A DNA stretch of 64,000 bases. It comes from Fuerstiella sp041398845. GTDB lineage: Bacteria; Planctomycetota; Planctomycetia; Planctomycetales; Planctomycetaceae. This document shows positions 9,325 through 18,801 of the stretch, in pieces. The notes beneath the pieces are model-generated. The model worked only from the letters and a program-made list of their open reading frames with translations, ran no database searches and was not told the DNA's origin. Positions within the stretch are counted from its first letter, which is position 1; every line of letters begins with the position of its first letter. The translations under genes and the position numbers were made by a program. The stretch spans positions 930,001-994,000 of the forward strand of contig JAWKTZ010000007.1 of assembly GCA_041398845.1 (NCBI GenBank), written 5' to 3'.

Positions 9325-10485
9325 CTACTGTGGGATCGGGCGGCCTTCCCGCATCAGCACGCGGTGCTCCTGGAGACGCTTCTGATACTTGTCCGGAGCA
9401 TGCTGCATGGCGGTTGTGACCCATTCCACGGCTTTCTCTTTGTCACCCTTCGCGGCATACGCGGCGGCAAGGGTGTCCAGAGTATTCCAGTTGGTGTACT
9501 GAGTCATCGAGCAGGCTCGAGTTGCCTCTTTGACGGCCAGCTCCGGGTCACGGAATTCCGGCTTGTCTGCGGTGGCCAGAATCCATGCCAGATCATTGAC
9601 GGGTTTGTAATCCAGGGGACTCTTCTGCATCGACAGCTTCAGGTCAGCGATGGCTTCCTTGTAGCGGCCCAGTTGGCGGTACGCGAAGGATCGGTTTCCA
9701 TAGGCGTCGATGTAGTTGTCGTAAAGCTTCACGGCAGCCGTGAAGTCGACGATGGCCGCCGGGAATTTTCCCGTTCGCGACCACACTACACCGCGATTGT
9801 TCAGCGCTTCCGGGTATTCCTTGTTGATCGCCAACGCAGCGTCCAGGTCGAGTCGTGCCTTGTCAAGCTGATCTTTGGCGATGTAGGCAAGTGCTCGATT
9901 GTTCATCGCAACAAAGTGCTTTGGTTCCGCTTTGATGGCGGCCGTCAGATCGATGATGGCCGCATCATAGTCGCCTTTCAGATAATAGGCCTGACCGCGA
10001 TTGTTGAGGACACCGGCCGTATTGGGTTTGAGCTTCAGGCTTTGACTAAAATCGACGATGGCTCTGTCAAAATCGCGATGAGCGACATACGCGATTCCGC
10101 GCAGGTGATGGTTTTCGGCTGTGGGGGCTTTTGCCAATCTGGCCGACAGATCCTGTACTGCGGTATCAAACGGGATCGTTTCCTGTTCCCACAGCCAGCC
10201 ACCCTTTTCGTTGATCCACAACCATTCCCCGTTGGTCAGCGCGGCCGTGAAGGTTTCTCCGACGTAGGACTTCCACACCACGGCATCGGGGGTTCTGAGT
10301 TCTGCTCCGGCTTTGGTCACAATAAACTTTTTGCCGATACGCGGATCATTGCTTACCGTCTTTGCTGTGGCATTGCTTTTCTTTTCCTGAGCCGTCACCG
10401 GCAACGCAGCCGCCAACGACAGCATGATGGTCAGACACAGCCAGACCCGACGGACTTCTGAACAACACAACGGACAGATCGACAT
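9325..10485 (-). CDS. exported TPR-repeat protein with SH3-like N-terminal domain
   Basis: A 386-residue protein. A hydrophobic leader (VRRVWLCLTIMLSLAAALPVTA) is followed by a stretch of about 70 residues (IGKKFIVTKAGAELR ... GEWLWINEKGGWLW) that resembles bacterial SH3 domains. The remainder consists of tandem tetratricopeptide repeats, with repeating units such as GVLNNRGQAYYLKGDYDAAI and NNRALAYIAKDQLDKARLDL. It probably scaffolds protein contacts outside the cytoplasm. I placed the start at the ATG at 10485, directly before the signal sequence; the longer frame to 10698 adds 71 residues without protein-like character. It is first in the minus-strand group with the ECF sigma and kinase genes. 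Confidence 0.8.
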   Translation of the reverse strand: MSICPLCCSEVRRVWLCLTIMLSLAAALPVTAQEKKSNATAKTVSNDPRIGKKFIVTKAGAELRTPDAVVWKSYVGETFTAALTNGEWLWINEKGGWLWEQETIPFDTAVQDLSARLAKAPTAENHHLRGIAYVAHRDFDRAIVDFSQSLKLKPNTAGVLNNRGQAYYLKGDYDAAIIDLTAAIKAEPKHFVAMNNRALAYIAKDQLDKARLDLDAALAINKEYPEALNNRGVVWSRTGKFPAAIVDFTAAVKLYDNYIDAYGNRSFAYRQLGRYKEAIADLKLSMQKSPLDYKPVNDLAWILATADKPEFRDPELAVKEATRACSMTQYTNWNTLDTLAAAYAAKGDKEKAVEWVTTAMQHAPDKYQKRLQEHRVLMREGRPIPQ

Positions 10486-10824
10486 GAATACGAAAACCTT
10501 GAACGGTAACTCAGCGAACGGTGATTCAACGGGAAAGCCGCGAATTTTGTGACCGGATAGTCTAACGCCGGGGCACACCGATCCAACAACGTTTTTCCGG
10601 GTTTCAACCGGCGAAGTCACGTTGCTGCGGGACATGCTGGCTGGGTGGAGTGCAACGAATTCACCGTCGAAACCGTCCGCCGGTGTTCCCTGAACCACTG
10701 AAAAACACTACTCTCTCGACCACATTCCCCGGCGGCGGGTGACGGGTGTTCGAAGACAGCGTGCTTCCCGATTTTCAGGGACTGATCGTCTCTCATCATT
10801 TCGCTTCTTAGAAATCATTCTCCC
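10486..10824. other. divergent intergenic region
   Basis: About 340 bases between the TPR gene (minus) and the nucleoside transporter gene (plus). It must hold promoters for both directions, but I could not assign clear -35/-10 boxes. No small gene was recognised. Confidence 0.4.
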
Positions 10825-12090
10825 ATGTTGTCGGACGACGTAATGTTTCACCGCTGTGTGGCGGGTTTCGGGTTGTTCATGATGATTGCCCTTGCCTGGC
10901 TGCTCAGCAGTGAACGTCGGAAATTTCCGTGGCGAGTCGTCGGAGGCGGACTGCTGCTGCAGTTGGTGCTGGTGGCTTTGATTCTGAAGACGGACCAGGG
11001 TCAGCAGGTGTTCAGGAGTCTGGGACAAGCCTTCAACGGGATGCTGGGATTTGTCGACGGCGGCTGTGCTCTGATCTTTGGCGACAACTTCGCCGAACAT
11101 TATTTTGCCTTCCGGGTGCTGCCGTCGATTGTCTTCTTTTCGTCGCTGATGGCCGTGCTGTACCATCTGGGTGTCATGCAGTTTGTGGTGCGCATTCTGG
11201 GAAAGGTGCTGCAGAAGACGCTGGGAACATCCGGAGCCGAAAGTCTGTCGGCCGCCGCCAACATCTTTGTGGGGCAGACTGAAGCGCCGTTTGTCGTTCG
11301 ACCATACATTCCTTCAATGACGCAGTCAGAACTCATGGCCATCATGACGGGTGGCTTTGCAACGGTTGCCGGAGGTGTGATGGCAATGTACGTGGGGTAC
11401 GGCATTGACGCCGCTCACCTGATCACCGCGTCCGTGATTTCTGCTCCGGCCGGTCTGCTGATTGCCAAGGTCATACTTCCGGAGACTGAACCGCCGGTGA
11501 CATCCGGATCGACAGACGGCATGGTCGATGTCGGTACCTCCAACCTGATTGAAGCGGCCACTCACGGAGCATCCGAAGGTTTGAAGCTGGCTTTGAATGT
11601 TGCCGCCATGTTGATCGCATTCATGGCACTGATCGCCATGATCGATTATCTGCTGGTTCACGCCAGCTTCTGGCTCATGCACAGCGTGCTGAAGCTGGAT
11701 GTGCAGCAGGGGCTCACGCTGGGAACGATCTTCGGTTATGCGTTTTCTCCACTCGCATGGCTGATGGGAATTCCCTGGAAGGACTGCCTTCCCGCCGGAG
11801 AACTGCTGGGTCTGAAAATGGCCGCGAACGAAGTCATTGCCTATCAGCGTCTGCGCGACATGACGGTGGGTGAACCGGGGGACTGGCTGATTTCTCCGAG
11901 GACCCGCATCATCATGACTTATGCATTATCGGGGTTCAGCAATTTTGCATCGATTGGCATTCAGGTCGGAGGCATTGGCGGGTTGTGCCCCGAACGGCGG
12001 CCGGAACTGGCCCGTCTGGGGTTGCGAGCCATGCTGGGAGGCACTCTGGCGTGTTGCATGACGGCCTGTGTGGCCGGCGTGTTTGTGTAG
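10825..12090 (+). CDS. concentrative nucleoside transporter (NupC/CNT family)
   Basis: A 421-residue inner-membrane protein with many hydrophobic segments, the usual size of bacterial CNT transporters. It has the CNT hallmark region AAANIFVGQTEAPFVVRPYI and TGGFATVAGGVMAMYVGYGI, followed by ITASVISAPAGLLIAKVI, and near the end ALSGFSNFASIGIQVGGIGG. These regions build the nucleoside and cation sites in the family. Import of nucleosides driven by sodium or protons is expected; the exact substrate is not predictable. The DUF58 gene begins 64 bases downstream on the same strand. Confidence 0.93.
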   Translation: MLSDDVMFHRCVAGFGLFMMIALAWLLSSERRKFPWRVVGGGLLLQLVLVALILKTDQGQQVFRSLGQAFNGMLGFVDGGCALIFGDNFAEHYFAFRVLPSIVFFSSLMAVLYHLGVMQFVVRILGKVLQKTLGTSGAESLSAAANIFVGQTEAPFVVRPYIPSMTQSELMAIMTGGFATVAGGVMAMYVGYGIDAAHLITASVISAPAGLLIAKVILPETEPPVTSGSTDGMVDVGTSNLIEAATHGASEGLKLALNVAAMLIAFMALIAMIDYLLVHASFWLMHSVLKLDVQQGLTLGTIFGYAFSPLAWLMGIPWKDCLPAGELLGLKMAANEVIAYQRLRDMTVGEPGDWLISPRTRIIMTYALSGFSNFASIGIQVGGIGGLCPERRPELARLGLRAMLGGTLACCMTACVAGVFV

Positions 12091-12154
12091 GATTGACGGC
12101 GATGTTTGTTAGACTGCCGCTTCCCACTTCACAAACTCCTGCCGCCTGTTCACC

Positions 12155-13042
12155 GTGCCATTGTTCGACAATCACTTTCTGACGCAGTTGGAATACCTGT
12201 CGCTGGTCTCGCGCAAGGTGTTTCAGGGTCAACTGATGGCTCAGCGCCGGACGACTCGGACCGGCAGCGGAATCGAATTCTCGGACCATCGCCAGTACAC
12301 ACCCGGAGACGATTTTCGCTATCTGGACTGGAATCTGTACGCTCGCCACGACGAACTGCTGCTGAAGCGTTTTCAGGAAGAAGAAGATCTGCACGTCTAT
12401 CTGTTGCTGGACTGTTCGCGCAGCATGAGCGTGGGGCGCGGAGCCAAGTTCGACCTGGCTCGACAGGTTGCCGCTGCCCTGGCCTACATTGCTCTGTCCG
12501 ACCTGGATCAGGTGGCGATCTACGCCTTTGCCGACGGCATCCTGCACAACTTTCCCCTGGCGCGCGGCAAAGGGCGCATTCTGAGTCTCATGGAATGGCT
12601 GACGGAACTGCAGACCGGCGGGCAGAGTACTCATCTGAAAGCGCTGACCAGCCAGTTTCTGCAGCCCGGGCCGCGACCGGGCCTGGCGTTGTTACTGAGT
12701 GACTGCTTTGATTCGGACGGATTCGAAACCGGGCTGGATATGCTGCGGCATCACCGCTTTGAGACGAGCGTGATTCAGTTGCACGATGCCGAGGAAGCCA
12801 ACCCGCGCCTGCTGGGTGATGTTGAGCTGCAGGACATCGAATCCGGAATCTCACGTCGACTGACCGTCACCGAAGCCAGTCTGCAGCGGTACCGCGAATC
12901 GTTCGCCGCGTTTCTGAAGTCACTGCGGAACTACTGTTCGTCGCACGGCATGGACTGCACGATTTCCACCACCGATGTTCCGTTTGATCAACTGGTTCTT
13001 GCCATGATGCGAGCAGACTCCGGGCCGGGAGTGGCCGGCTGA
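12155..13042 (+). CDS. DUF58 domain protein
   Basis: A 295-residue protein. The DUF58 signature HRQYTPGDDFRYLDWNLYAR is near residues 45-65, followed by the von Willebrand-like strand LHVYLLLDCSRSMSVG with the metal-site DxSxS pattern. This family accompanies MoxR ATPases and BatA-type VWA proteins and is thought to help assemble or mature protein complexes. Its stop overlaps the start of the next gene by one base, indicating translational coupling. The MoxR gene of this window is about 32 kb away rather than beside it. Confidence 0.9.
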   Translation: MPLFDNHFLTQLEYLSLVSRKVFQGQLMAQRRTTRTGSGIEFSDHRQYTPGDDFRYLDWNLYARHDELLLKRFQEEEDLHVYLLLDCSRSMSVGRGAKFDLARQVAAALAYIALSDLDQVAIYAFADGILHNFPLARGKGRILSLMEWLTELQTGGQSTHLKALTSQFLQPGPRPGLALLLSDCFDSDGFETGLDMLRHHRFETSVIQLHDAEEANPRLLGDVELQDIESGISRRLTVTEASLQRYRESFAAFLKSLRNYCSSHGMDCTISTTDVPFDQLVLAMMRADSGPGVAG

Positions 13043-14928
13043 TGTCACTTTCGAATCCATCGGCATTGCTGTGGGCGCTGGTTGCCGTGCCCATCGTGAT
13101 TTTCTATCTGCTGAAGATCCGGCTCAGAAAAGTTGCCGTCGGCACGACCATGTTCTGGGAACATGTGTTCGAAGAGAAGCCGCCGCGAGCTATCTGGCGG
13201 CAGCTTCGTTACCTGTCGTCACTGCTGGTACAACTGCTGCTGGTGGCGTTGCTGGTGTTTGCTCTGACCGACCCCGTCATCAACAGCACCGTCCGGGAGC
13301 AACAGCGCATCGTGGTTGTGCTGGACACATCGGCCAGCATGCAGACGACGAACTCCGACGGTTCGACATTTCTGCAGCAGGCTCGTGAACGTGTGGAACA
13401 ATCCATCGCGGGGCTCAGAAACACCGACGAAATGGCTGTGGTTGTCACCGGAACGCAGGCTCAGGTCGCCTGTGGTCTCACATCACATCCACGCACACTT
13501 CAGTCAGCACTGGACCGGATCAAAGCCACTGACGGCCCGAATCAGATGGACGACGCGATTGCCCTGTCGCGACGACTGCTGGCCGGGCATGGTCGCGGTC
13601 AGGTTATGGTCGTCACCGACGGCAACGCGTTGTCTGCGGAATTGTCCGGCTCTGCGAATGATGTTTCTGTGCTGCTGGTCGGCGAGCCACGGGATAACGT
13701 TGCCATCACGGAATTCCAGGTGCGTCGCAGTTTGGTTGACCCGGTTGGTTATGAAATACTGCTCGACGTTGCCAACTTTCGAAACCAGCCCGCCAGGCTC
13801 ACGGTCGATCTGACGCTGAACGAATCTTTGCTGGACGTATTGCCTGTGACACTGCAGGGCGGAGAAGTCCGTCGCGAAATCCTTGACTACACCGGCACGG
13901 CAGGAGGAATCCTGAAAGCTGCGATCGCCTTTGATGAGTCTGCTGGTGCCGACACCGGCGTTGATGCCCTGACCGTCGACAATGACGCGGTGGCAGTGCT
14001 TCCGGAACGCCGGACAATTCCGGTCACTCTGGTGACTGATGGCAACTGGTTTCTGCAGCGAGCACTCGAAGCCTGCGAACTGGTGGATCTGACTGTCACC
14101 TCAGAAAGTCCGTCGGCCGTCGCTGAAGGTTCGGTGCTTGTTCTGGACCGGCATGTTCCGAATCCCGTGCCGTCCGGGCATGTGCTTGTGATTCAGCCGG
14201 ATGTGGCCACCGATCTGTGGTCACTGAACGGCACGCTGCCTCAGCCACTGGTTGGACACCAGGATGAAGGCAGTCCCCTGCTGCAGCATGTTCGGCTCGA
14301 CAACGTCCTCATGCCGGCCGCCGTCAGGCTGCTGCCGGTCGCCAACCACAATGTGCTGGTCGCCGCCGTTTCCGAAGATCCGCTGTACCTTCGGTTTGCT
14401 CGCCCTGCCGGCGACGTGCTGGTGCTGACCATCGATTTGAGTCAGGGTGATCTTCCGCTCAGAACGGCGTTTCCCATTCTGCTGACCAACGCCATGACAT
14501 GGTTTTCCGGCGCCGATTTCGCGTTTCTTCGAGCCCTTCGCACAGGCGAATCCATGACTGTGCCGCTTCCTCCGGAATGGCAACAAAACGCACCGGAAGC
14601 TCCCGCCGCGTGTGAACTCAAATCTCCGTCCGGTGAACGGCAAACGTGCGCTGTCTACGAAGACCGCGTCACCATTCCCCCACTTCCGACCGCCGGAGTG
14701 TGGACTCTACAGCCGGAGGGCGCTACAACCACTGATCAGATTCGTCACGTGGCGTGCAATGTCTCCGGCATTGCCGAAAGCGATCTCCGGCAACCGACAA
14801 CTCAGTCGTCCTCCGCCATTCGCCCGACCACAGCTTCGGGCCGACCGCTCTGGTTCTACGCGGTCCTGTGTGCCGGAATTCTGCTGATTGTCGAATGGTT
14901 CCTGTTCCAGCGGCGCTGGATCAATTAG
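13042..14928 (+). CDS. BatA-like membrane protein with VWA domain
   Basis: A 628-residue protein. The N-terminus matches the BatA aerotolerance-type segment: LLWALVAVPIVIFYLLKIRL, then a WRQLRYLSSLLVQLLLVALLV helix. A VWA domain follows (IVVVLDTSASMQT, with DxSxS metal site, near 91-103). The central part is beta-rich and of unclear relation. A last membrane helix (WFYAVLCAGILLIVEWFLF) ends the protein, so the VWA and middle domains lie outside the cytoplasm or in the periplasm. It is coupled to DUF58 by a one-base overlap. A role with MoxR is inferred from the family. Confidence 0.85.
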   Translation: MSLSNPSALLWALVAVPIVIFYLLKIRLRKVAVGTTMFWEHVFEEKPPRAIWRQLRYLSSLLVQLLLVALLVFALTDPVINSTVREQQRIVVVLDTSASMQTTNSDGSTFLQQARERVEQSIAGLRNTDEMAVVVTGTQAQVACGLTSHPRTLQSALDRIKATDGPNQMDDAIALSRRLLAGHGRGQVMVVTDGNALSAELSGSANDVSVLLVGEPRDNVAITEFQVRRSLVDPVGYEILLDVANFRNQPARLTVDLTLNESLLDVLPVTLQGGEVRREILDYTGTAGGILKAAIAFDESAGADTGVDALTVDNDAVAVLPERRTIPVTLVTDGNWFLQRALEACELVDLTVTSESPSAVAEGSVLVLDRHVPNPVPSGHVLVIQPDVATDLWSLNGTLPQPLVGHQDEGSPLLQHVRLDNVLMPAAVRLLPVANHNVLVAAVSEDPLYLRFARPAGDVLVLTIDLSQGDLPLRTAFPILLTNAMTWFSGADFAFLRALRTGESMTVPLPPEWQQNAPEAPAACELKSPSGERQTCAVYEDRVTIPPLPTAGVWTLQPEGATTTDQIRHVACNVSGIAESDLRQPTTQSSSAIRPTTASGRPLWFYAVLCAGILLIVEWFLFQRRWIN

Positions 14929-15289
14929 AAGCGATCTGAAAAGGGGGTCTGACCCTCTCCGGGCACCCGTCAGATAGCCACCCGTTTTCGTTTTGCTGCC
15001 CTCCAACGGGTCAGACCCTTCAGATAGCCTCCAGGACAGCGAACAACGGAAGATCGACCGCACGTTGGGAACATACGCACCTTGGAAGTGTGCCACTGAT
15101 TGTGCCTGTGCTCGAAGATTGACTGCAGAAACGAACGCCTGACCTTCCGCGATTTCCGGCTGACCGATGTCCATGGCCGCATCATCAGCGACATCATCAG
15201 TTAATGCCGTGATCGCTGCCCTTCAGCGTGATGGAATCGACGTAAGGCGCAAGTGTTCAGGGCAGCCGTGCGGGAGTCACAAGCGAACG
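14929..15289. other. convergent intergenic region with a palindromic repeat
   Basis: About 360 bases between the BatA-like gene (plus) and the lipoprotein gene (minus). The first 100 bases are a degenerate copy of repeat family A. The rest holds no recognisable gene. Confidence 0.5.
14931..15034. repeat. repeat family A, degenerate copy
   Basis: The element begins with GATCTGAAAAGGGGGTCTGA and ends with GGGTCAGACCCTTCAGATAG followed by CCTCCAG. Its outer arms are inverted and match the arms of the intact copy at 61459-61561, but the interior is rearranged: a second CAGATAGCC occurs in the middle. It starts three bases after the stop of the BatA-like gene and may also act as its terminator. 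Confidence 0.8.
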
Positions 15290-16738
15290 TTAGTACAGGG
15301 AGTGCGGTTGTGAAATGGGGCCTTCGGGGCCATGGACGGCGTTGGAATAAAGTAACTGCACAGGGACGACTCCGCTGCCATTCGCCAGCGGAACTTCCTG
15401 AAAGACATTGCCCAGCGGAATGTTGGCTCGAATCGGGAAGTCACCGACTTCCAGACCGGAAGCAGAGACCCAGCCCAGATACTGTTCTGCATCACTCGCT
15501 GATGTGCGGCGCATGGCTTCTTCCGCATCCGGGTTCGTGCGGCTTTCCGCCAGTTGATGATACAGCGTTGCGACGACATTCTTCCATGGCTCCCGGAACA
15601 CCGGAATGCCATTGGTTGTATTGTTGGTGCCACGTTGCGAATACACACTCACAGTGTAGTAGACTCGATCCTGATTTTCCGTGACAACCGATCCGTGATA
15701 GCCGGCAAGCCCGCTTAAGGAATCGCCCTCTTCAAACGGCGGCAGCCCGTTGCCGCTGTTCAGTTCATCCTTCACGTGAATGGCCGCTCGATCATCGACC
15801 GTCAGAATGGTTCCGGACGGCAGCAGCAGATTGAACACGGTATTCTGCAGATCGAAGGATCTCAGAAAACCCTGGCGATGCAGCCAGGCAAGCAGATTCT
15901 GAATGTCACCTCGACTGACGGTCTTTGGTGTATAGCCCACCAGAGGGTGTGACGGCAACGGAGTGGATCGGATGGGCTGATTCTCAAAGTACTGCAGCAG
16001 TACGTTGTTCAGGGATTCGTCGCGCATCGCTGCCGACAGGTGGCTGTCAATCTGTTCCACGTCCGACCGTGACCACTCGGTGTCTCCACTAATGTACAGA
16101 TTGACATAATACAGATCGCGGATCAGTCGACCACCATGGTACTTCAGCTCTTCAGCCGTCGCCGGACTGGTCTGGCCCCCGGATTCAAACTGACGGACCT
16201 CGCGACGACGGCTTTCCGACACCGAGCGAACGGAATTGACGGTCTGCGAAACCTGCAGGGCGTGGGAATTCCTGCGACGCACAGATGCTCTGTTCCGTCC
16301 TTGCCGCTCACGACTGCCGACAGCCGTTGACGAATCGGCTTGCGGGACAAGCGGCCAGGGGCTCCAGAAATCCAGAGAGTTTTCGTCGGGCACTTCCGGT
16401 CCGGGCAGACCCACGGGAATGGTGGGAGTGGGCTCAGTCGGCGTTCCGGGAAACGGGTTCGGTTCCGGCGTGCCGGGGATGGTTTCGGGGGGCAGTGTCG
16501 GCTTCACGACGACAATGGGAATCGACGGATAGCGAGGAGTTCCCGGATAACCGACGTTGTACCACGGCGGACTGCCCGGTCCTGGTAAAAAGGTGATCGG
16601 AGGATAAGTTCCCGGATAGCCGCCTCGGTGATAACCCGGAACGCCAACTGGACTTCCCATCATGCCACAACCCGAAATCAGAACGGCGGCGCAGGAGATT
16701 CCAAGACCAGCGAGCCATGGTGTGGATGTCATTTTCAT
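15290..16738 (-). CDS. unrecognised lipoprotein with Pro/Gly-rich N-terminus
   Basis: A 482-residue protein that I do not recognise. A lipoprotein signal is clear: hydrophobic stretch ending in VLISGCGMMG, cysteine near residue 27. A Pro/Gly/Tyr-rich segment (residues about 30-130) follows, then a Ser/Arg-rich linker. The C-terminal 300 residues look globular (YHGGRLIRDLYYVNLYIS; NVVATLYHQLAESRTNPDAE). The start at 16738 sits directly before the signal sequence; an ATG six bases later is also possible. It is divergent from the protease gene. Confidence 0.7.
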   Translation of the reverse strand: MKMTSTPWLAGLGISCAAVLISGCGMMGSPVGVPGYHRGGYPGTYPPITFLPGPGSPPWYNVGYPGTPRYPSIPIVVVKPTLPPETIPGTPEPNPFPGTPTEPTPTIPVGLPGPEVPDENSLDFWSPWPLVPQADSSTAVGSRERQGRNRASVRRRNSHALQVSQTVNSVRSVSESRRREVRQFESGGQTSPATAEELKYHGGRLIRDLYYVNLYISGDTEWSRSDVEQIDSHLSAAMRDESLNNVLLQYFENQPIRSTPLPSHPLVGYTPKTVSRGDIQNLLAWLHRQGFLRSFDLQNTVFNLLLPSGTILTVDDRAAIHVKDELNSGNGLPPFEEGDSLSGLAGYHGSVVTENQDRVYYTVSVYSQRGTNNTTNGIPVFREPWKNVVATLYHQLAESRTNPDAEEAMRRTSASDAEQYLGWVSASGLEVGDFPIRANIPLGNVFQEVPLANGSGVVPVQLLYSNAVHGPEGPISQPHSLY

Positions 16739-17040
16739 GATGTTTGACGCAGCACAGAGAGAGGATGCTGCCACCCGGTTGCAGGATTGCTTGTCAGGTC
16801 GCAGACGGTGCCATGGAGAGATTTGGCGTTTGTTGCCACTCGTGCGGGCAGGTCGGCAATGTAGACAGAATTCGTTTCCGGCGAAAAGGCCGTCTTTGCC
16901 TGTCGAAGACAATTCAATCGCAGTTTCTGCAGCGTGCTGCACAAACCGGCATCTGCTGCCGGTTGCAAAAAGACTGATCTTTACGGCGAGGGCGGTCTGC
17001 GATAGCGTCCAATATCGCGTTGTGCCACAAGGACAGATGG
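16739..17040. other. divergent intergenic region
   Basis: About 300 bases between the lipoprotein gene (minus) and the subtilisin-like protease gene (plus). No gene or convincing regulatory element was recognised. Confidence 0.4.
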
Positions 17041-18633
17041 ATGAGAGACCGCAGCACTGCAGAAAATCCCGTTTACCGCCACATCCTGTTTGTGGCGGTC
17101 TGGTGCGTCGGTGCCGCCGGCTTGTTTTCCGCCGAAGCGGTGGCTGCCGATCGCTATCGCATGCGAGCTTCGTGCAAGGCAGAGAAGCGACTGTCTGCGG
17201 AGCTGGTTCTGGTTCGTCGTGCCAAGTCGCATTACCGAGGAATCTGTCGAGACGGAAAAGCTGTTTATGACGTGGACGAAACTCAGGTTCCCACCGTTCA
17301 GGCCATGGTGACTCACGTTGACACCGACATTCCTCCCATTGAACAACGATCCACTCGACTGCTGATCAGCTATTCCGACCGGAACGCGAAGCCTGCCCGA
17401 GAGACTCTGCGGGCTGCCGGACTGAAGCTGGTTGAAGACTACGAACAGGGAGCATTTCTGATCGTTGAACCGGATCAGGGGACCGTGACGGCAACTACCG
17501 TTGAAGCACTCATGGCTGACAACGCCGTGACCTTTGCAGCTCCTGATTACATTATGTCTGTTTCGCAGTTCGACGAAACTCCTGCGGCCGGTTCCGGCGG
17601 ACATCCCAACGACCCGCTGCTGGACCGACTGTGGGGACTGAAGAACACCGGGGCGATCGACGTCTGGCCGGTGGCTCACGATTCTTCCAGAGTCATCGTC
17701 GGCGTGATTGATACGGGTGTTGACTATCGACATCCTGATCTGAAAGACAACATGTGGACCCGAGACGGAAAGCATGGCTACGACTTCTATGAAGACGATG
17801 ATGATCCGATGGATGAACAGGATCACGGGACTCACGTTTCGGGCACCATTGCCGGTGCCGGGAACAATGCCGTTGGCGTTGTCGGTGTCACGTGGAACGC
17901 CAGAATCATGGCGCTGCGATTTATGGGACCTGATGGTGCCGGAGCCACCTCGGACGCCGTCCGCTGCATTGACTGGGGCGTCGCCAATGGAGCACACATT
18001 CTGTGCAATAGCTGGGGCGGACCAGTCACGTCACCGCAGCTTTCCGAAGCTGTTGCTCGAGCCGAACGCAAGGGTGTGCTGTTTATCGCCGCAGCGGGAA
18101 ACACGGGCGGCAGCGGCAACAACAACGACCAGCGTCCGAGCTATCCGTCGTCACTGCCTCAGGCCAATGTGATTTCCGTCGGAGCAATTGACGTGAATGA
18201 CCGGCGAGGTTCGTTCAGTCATTATGGAAAACAGTCCGTCGACATCGGGGCGCCGGGAGTCGAAATTCTGAGTACCGTGCGTAACAACGGATATGAGTCG
18301 TTCAGCGGAACGTCGATGGCGGCACCTCATGTCGCAGGAGCAGCCGCTTTGATCTGGGCAGCCACGTTCTCTTCGCCCACACAGGATCCCGCACAAATGG
18401 CCCGAGTCCGCGACCTGATTTACGAACACGCGCGACCAGTTCCTGAACTCCGTGACTTCTGGGGACATGCCGCACCGGCGCGAGTTCCCGGCGGTGTTCT
18501 TGATCTTTCCTTTCTGCAGAATTCTCCTCCGATTGTGACTCCGCCACATCCCGAATCTCCGGTTGCCGAACTTCCACGTCGAAAGAGACTTGTTGAAAAC
18601 CGGATGATCGTGGACCCGACGCGGCTGCAGTAG
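17041..18633 (+). CDS. secreted subtilisin-like serine protease (S8 family)
   Basis: A 530-residue protease. After a signal sequence (HILFVAVWCVGAAGLFSAEAVAA) comes a pro-region with an inhibitor I9-like end (VTFAAPDYIMSVSQF), then the peptidase S8 domain. The catalytic triad is complete: Asp224 in GVIDTGVDYRHPDL, His262 in DHGTHVSGT and Ser425 in SGTSMAAPHVAG, with the oxyanion Asn in AAGNTG. The protein ends soon after the catalytic domain without extra repeat domains. The start at 17041 has AAGGA seven bases upstream; a TTG at 17020 would add seven residues. The stop codon lies inside the first bases of a family A repeat. Confidence 0.93.
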   Translation: MRDRSTAENPVYRHILFVAVWCVGAAGLFSAEAVAADRYRMRASCKAEKRLSAELVLVRRAKSHYRGICRDGKAVYDVDETQVPTVQAMVTHVDTDIPPIEQRSTRLLISYSDRNAKPARETLRAAGLKLVEDYEQGAFLIVEPDQGTVTATTVEALMADNAVTFAAPDYIMSVSQFDETPAAGSGGHPNDPLLDRLWGLKNTGAIDVWPVAHDSSRVIVGVIDTGVDYRHPDLKDNMWTRDGKHGYDFYEDDDDPMDEQDHGTHVSGTIAGAGNNAVGVVGVTWNARIMALRFMGPDGAGATSDAVRCIDWGVANGAHILCNSWGGPVTSPQLSEAVARAERKGVLFIAAAGNTGGSGNNNDQRPSYPSSLPQANVISVGAIDVNDRRGSFSHYGKQSVDIGAPGVEILSTVRNNGYESFSGTSMAAPHVAGAAALIWAATFSSPTQDPAQMARVRDLIYEHARPVPELRDFWGHAAPARVPGGVLDLSFLQNSPPIVTPPHPESPVAELPRRKRLVENRMIVDPTRLQ

Positions 18634-18731
18634 AGGCTCTCTGAAAAAGCGGGCTGGCTCTTTAGAGGGCAGCCGGAATGACATTGAAACGGCTGCCTGG
18701 AGAGTGTCAGCCCCCTTTTCAGAGAGTCTCT
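18632..18731. repeat. repeat family A, near-complete copy
   Basis: This 100-base palindrome starts with AGAGGCTCTCTGAAAAAGCG and ends with CCCCTTTTCAGAGAGTCTCT. The outer arms pair, and so do AGGGCAGCC and GGCTGCCTGG in the interior. The layout matches the copy at 61459-61561, with compensating changes (CTCTCTGA on one side, TCAGAGAG on the other), which suggests the folded form is kept. It overlaps the last base pair of the protease stop codon and may terminate that transcript. Confidence 0.85.
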
Positions 18732-18801
18732 GCTGTTCCAACACCTGCCGCAGGATGGTTGTCGTCACGGAACCATGTTTTCCGATTGAATTGAACTCGT
18801 C

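Noticed and set aside
15091..15193. Possible 30-residue protein remnant ending RLTFRDFRLTDVHGR
   Set aside because: The frame has only about 35 codons, a stop just upstream and no recognisable family; it could be chance.
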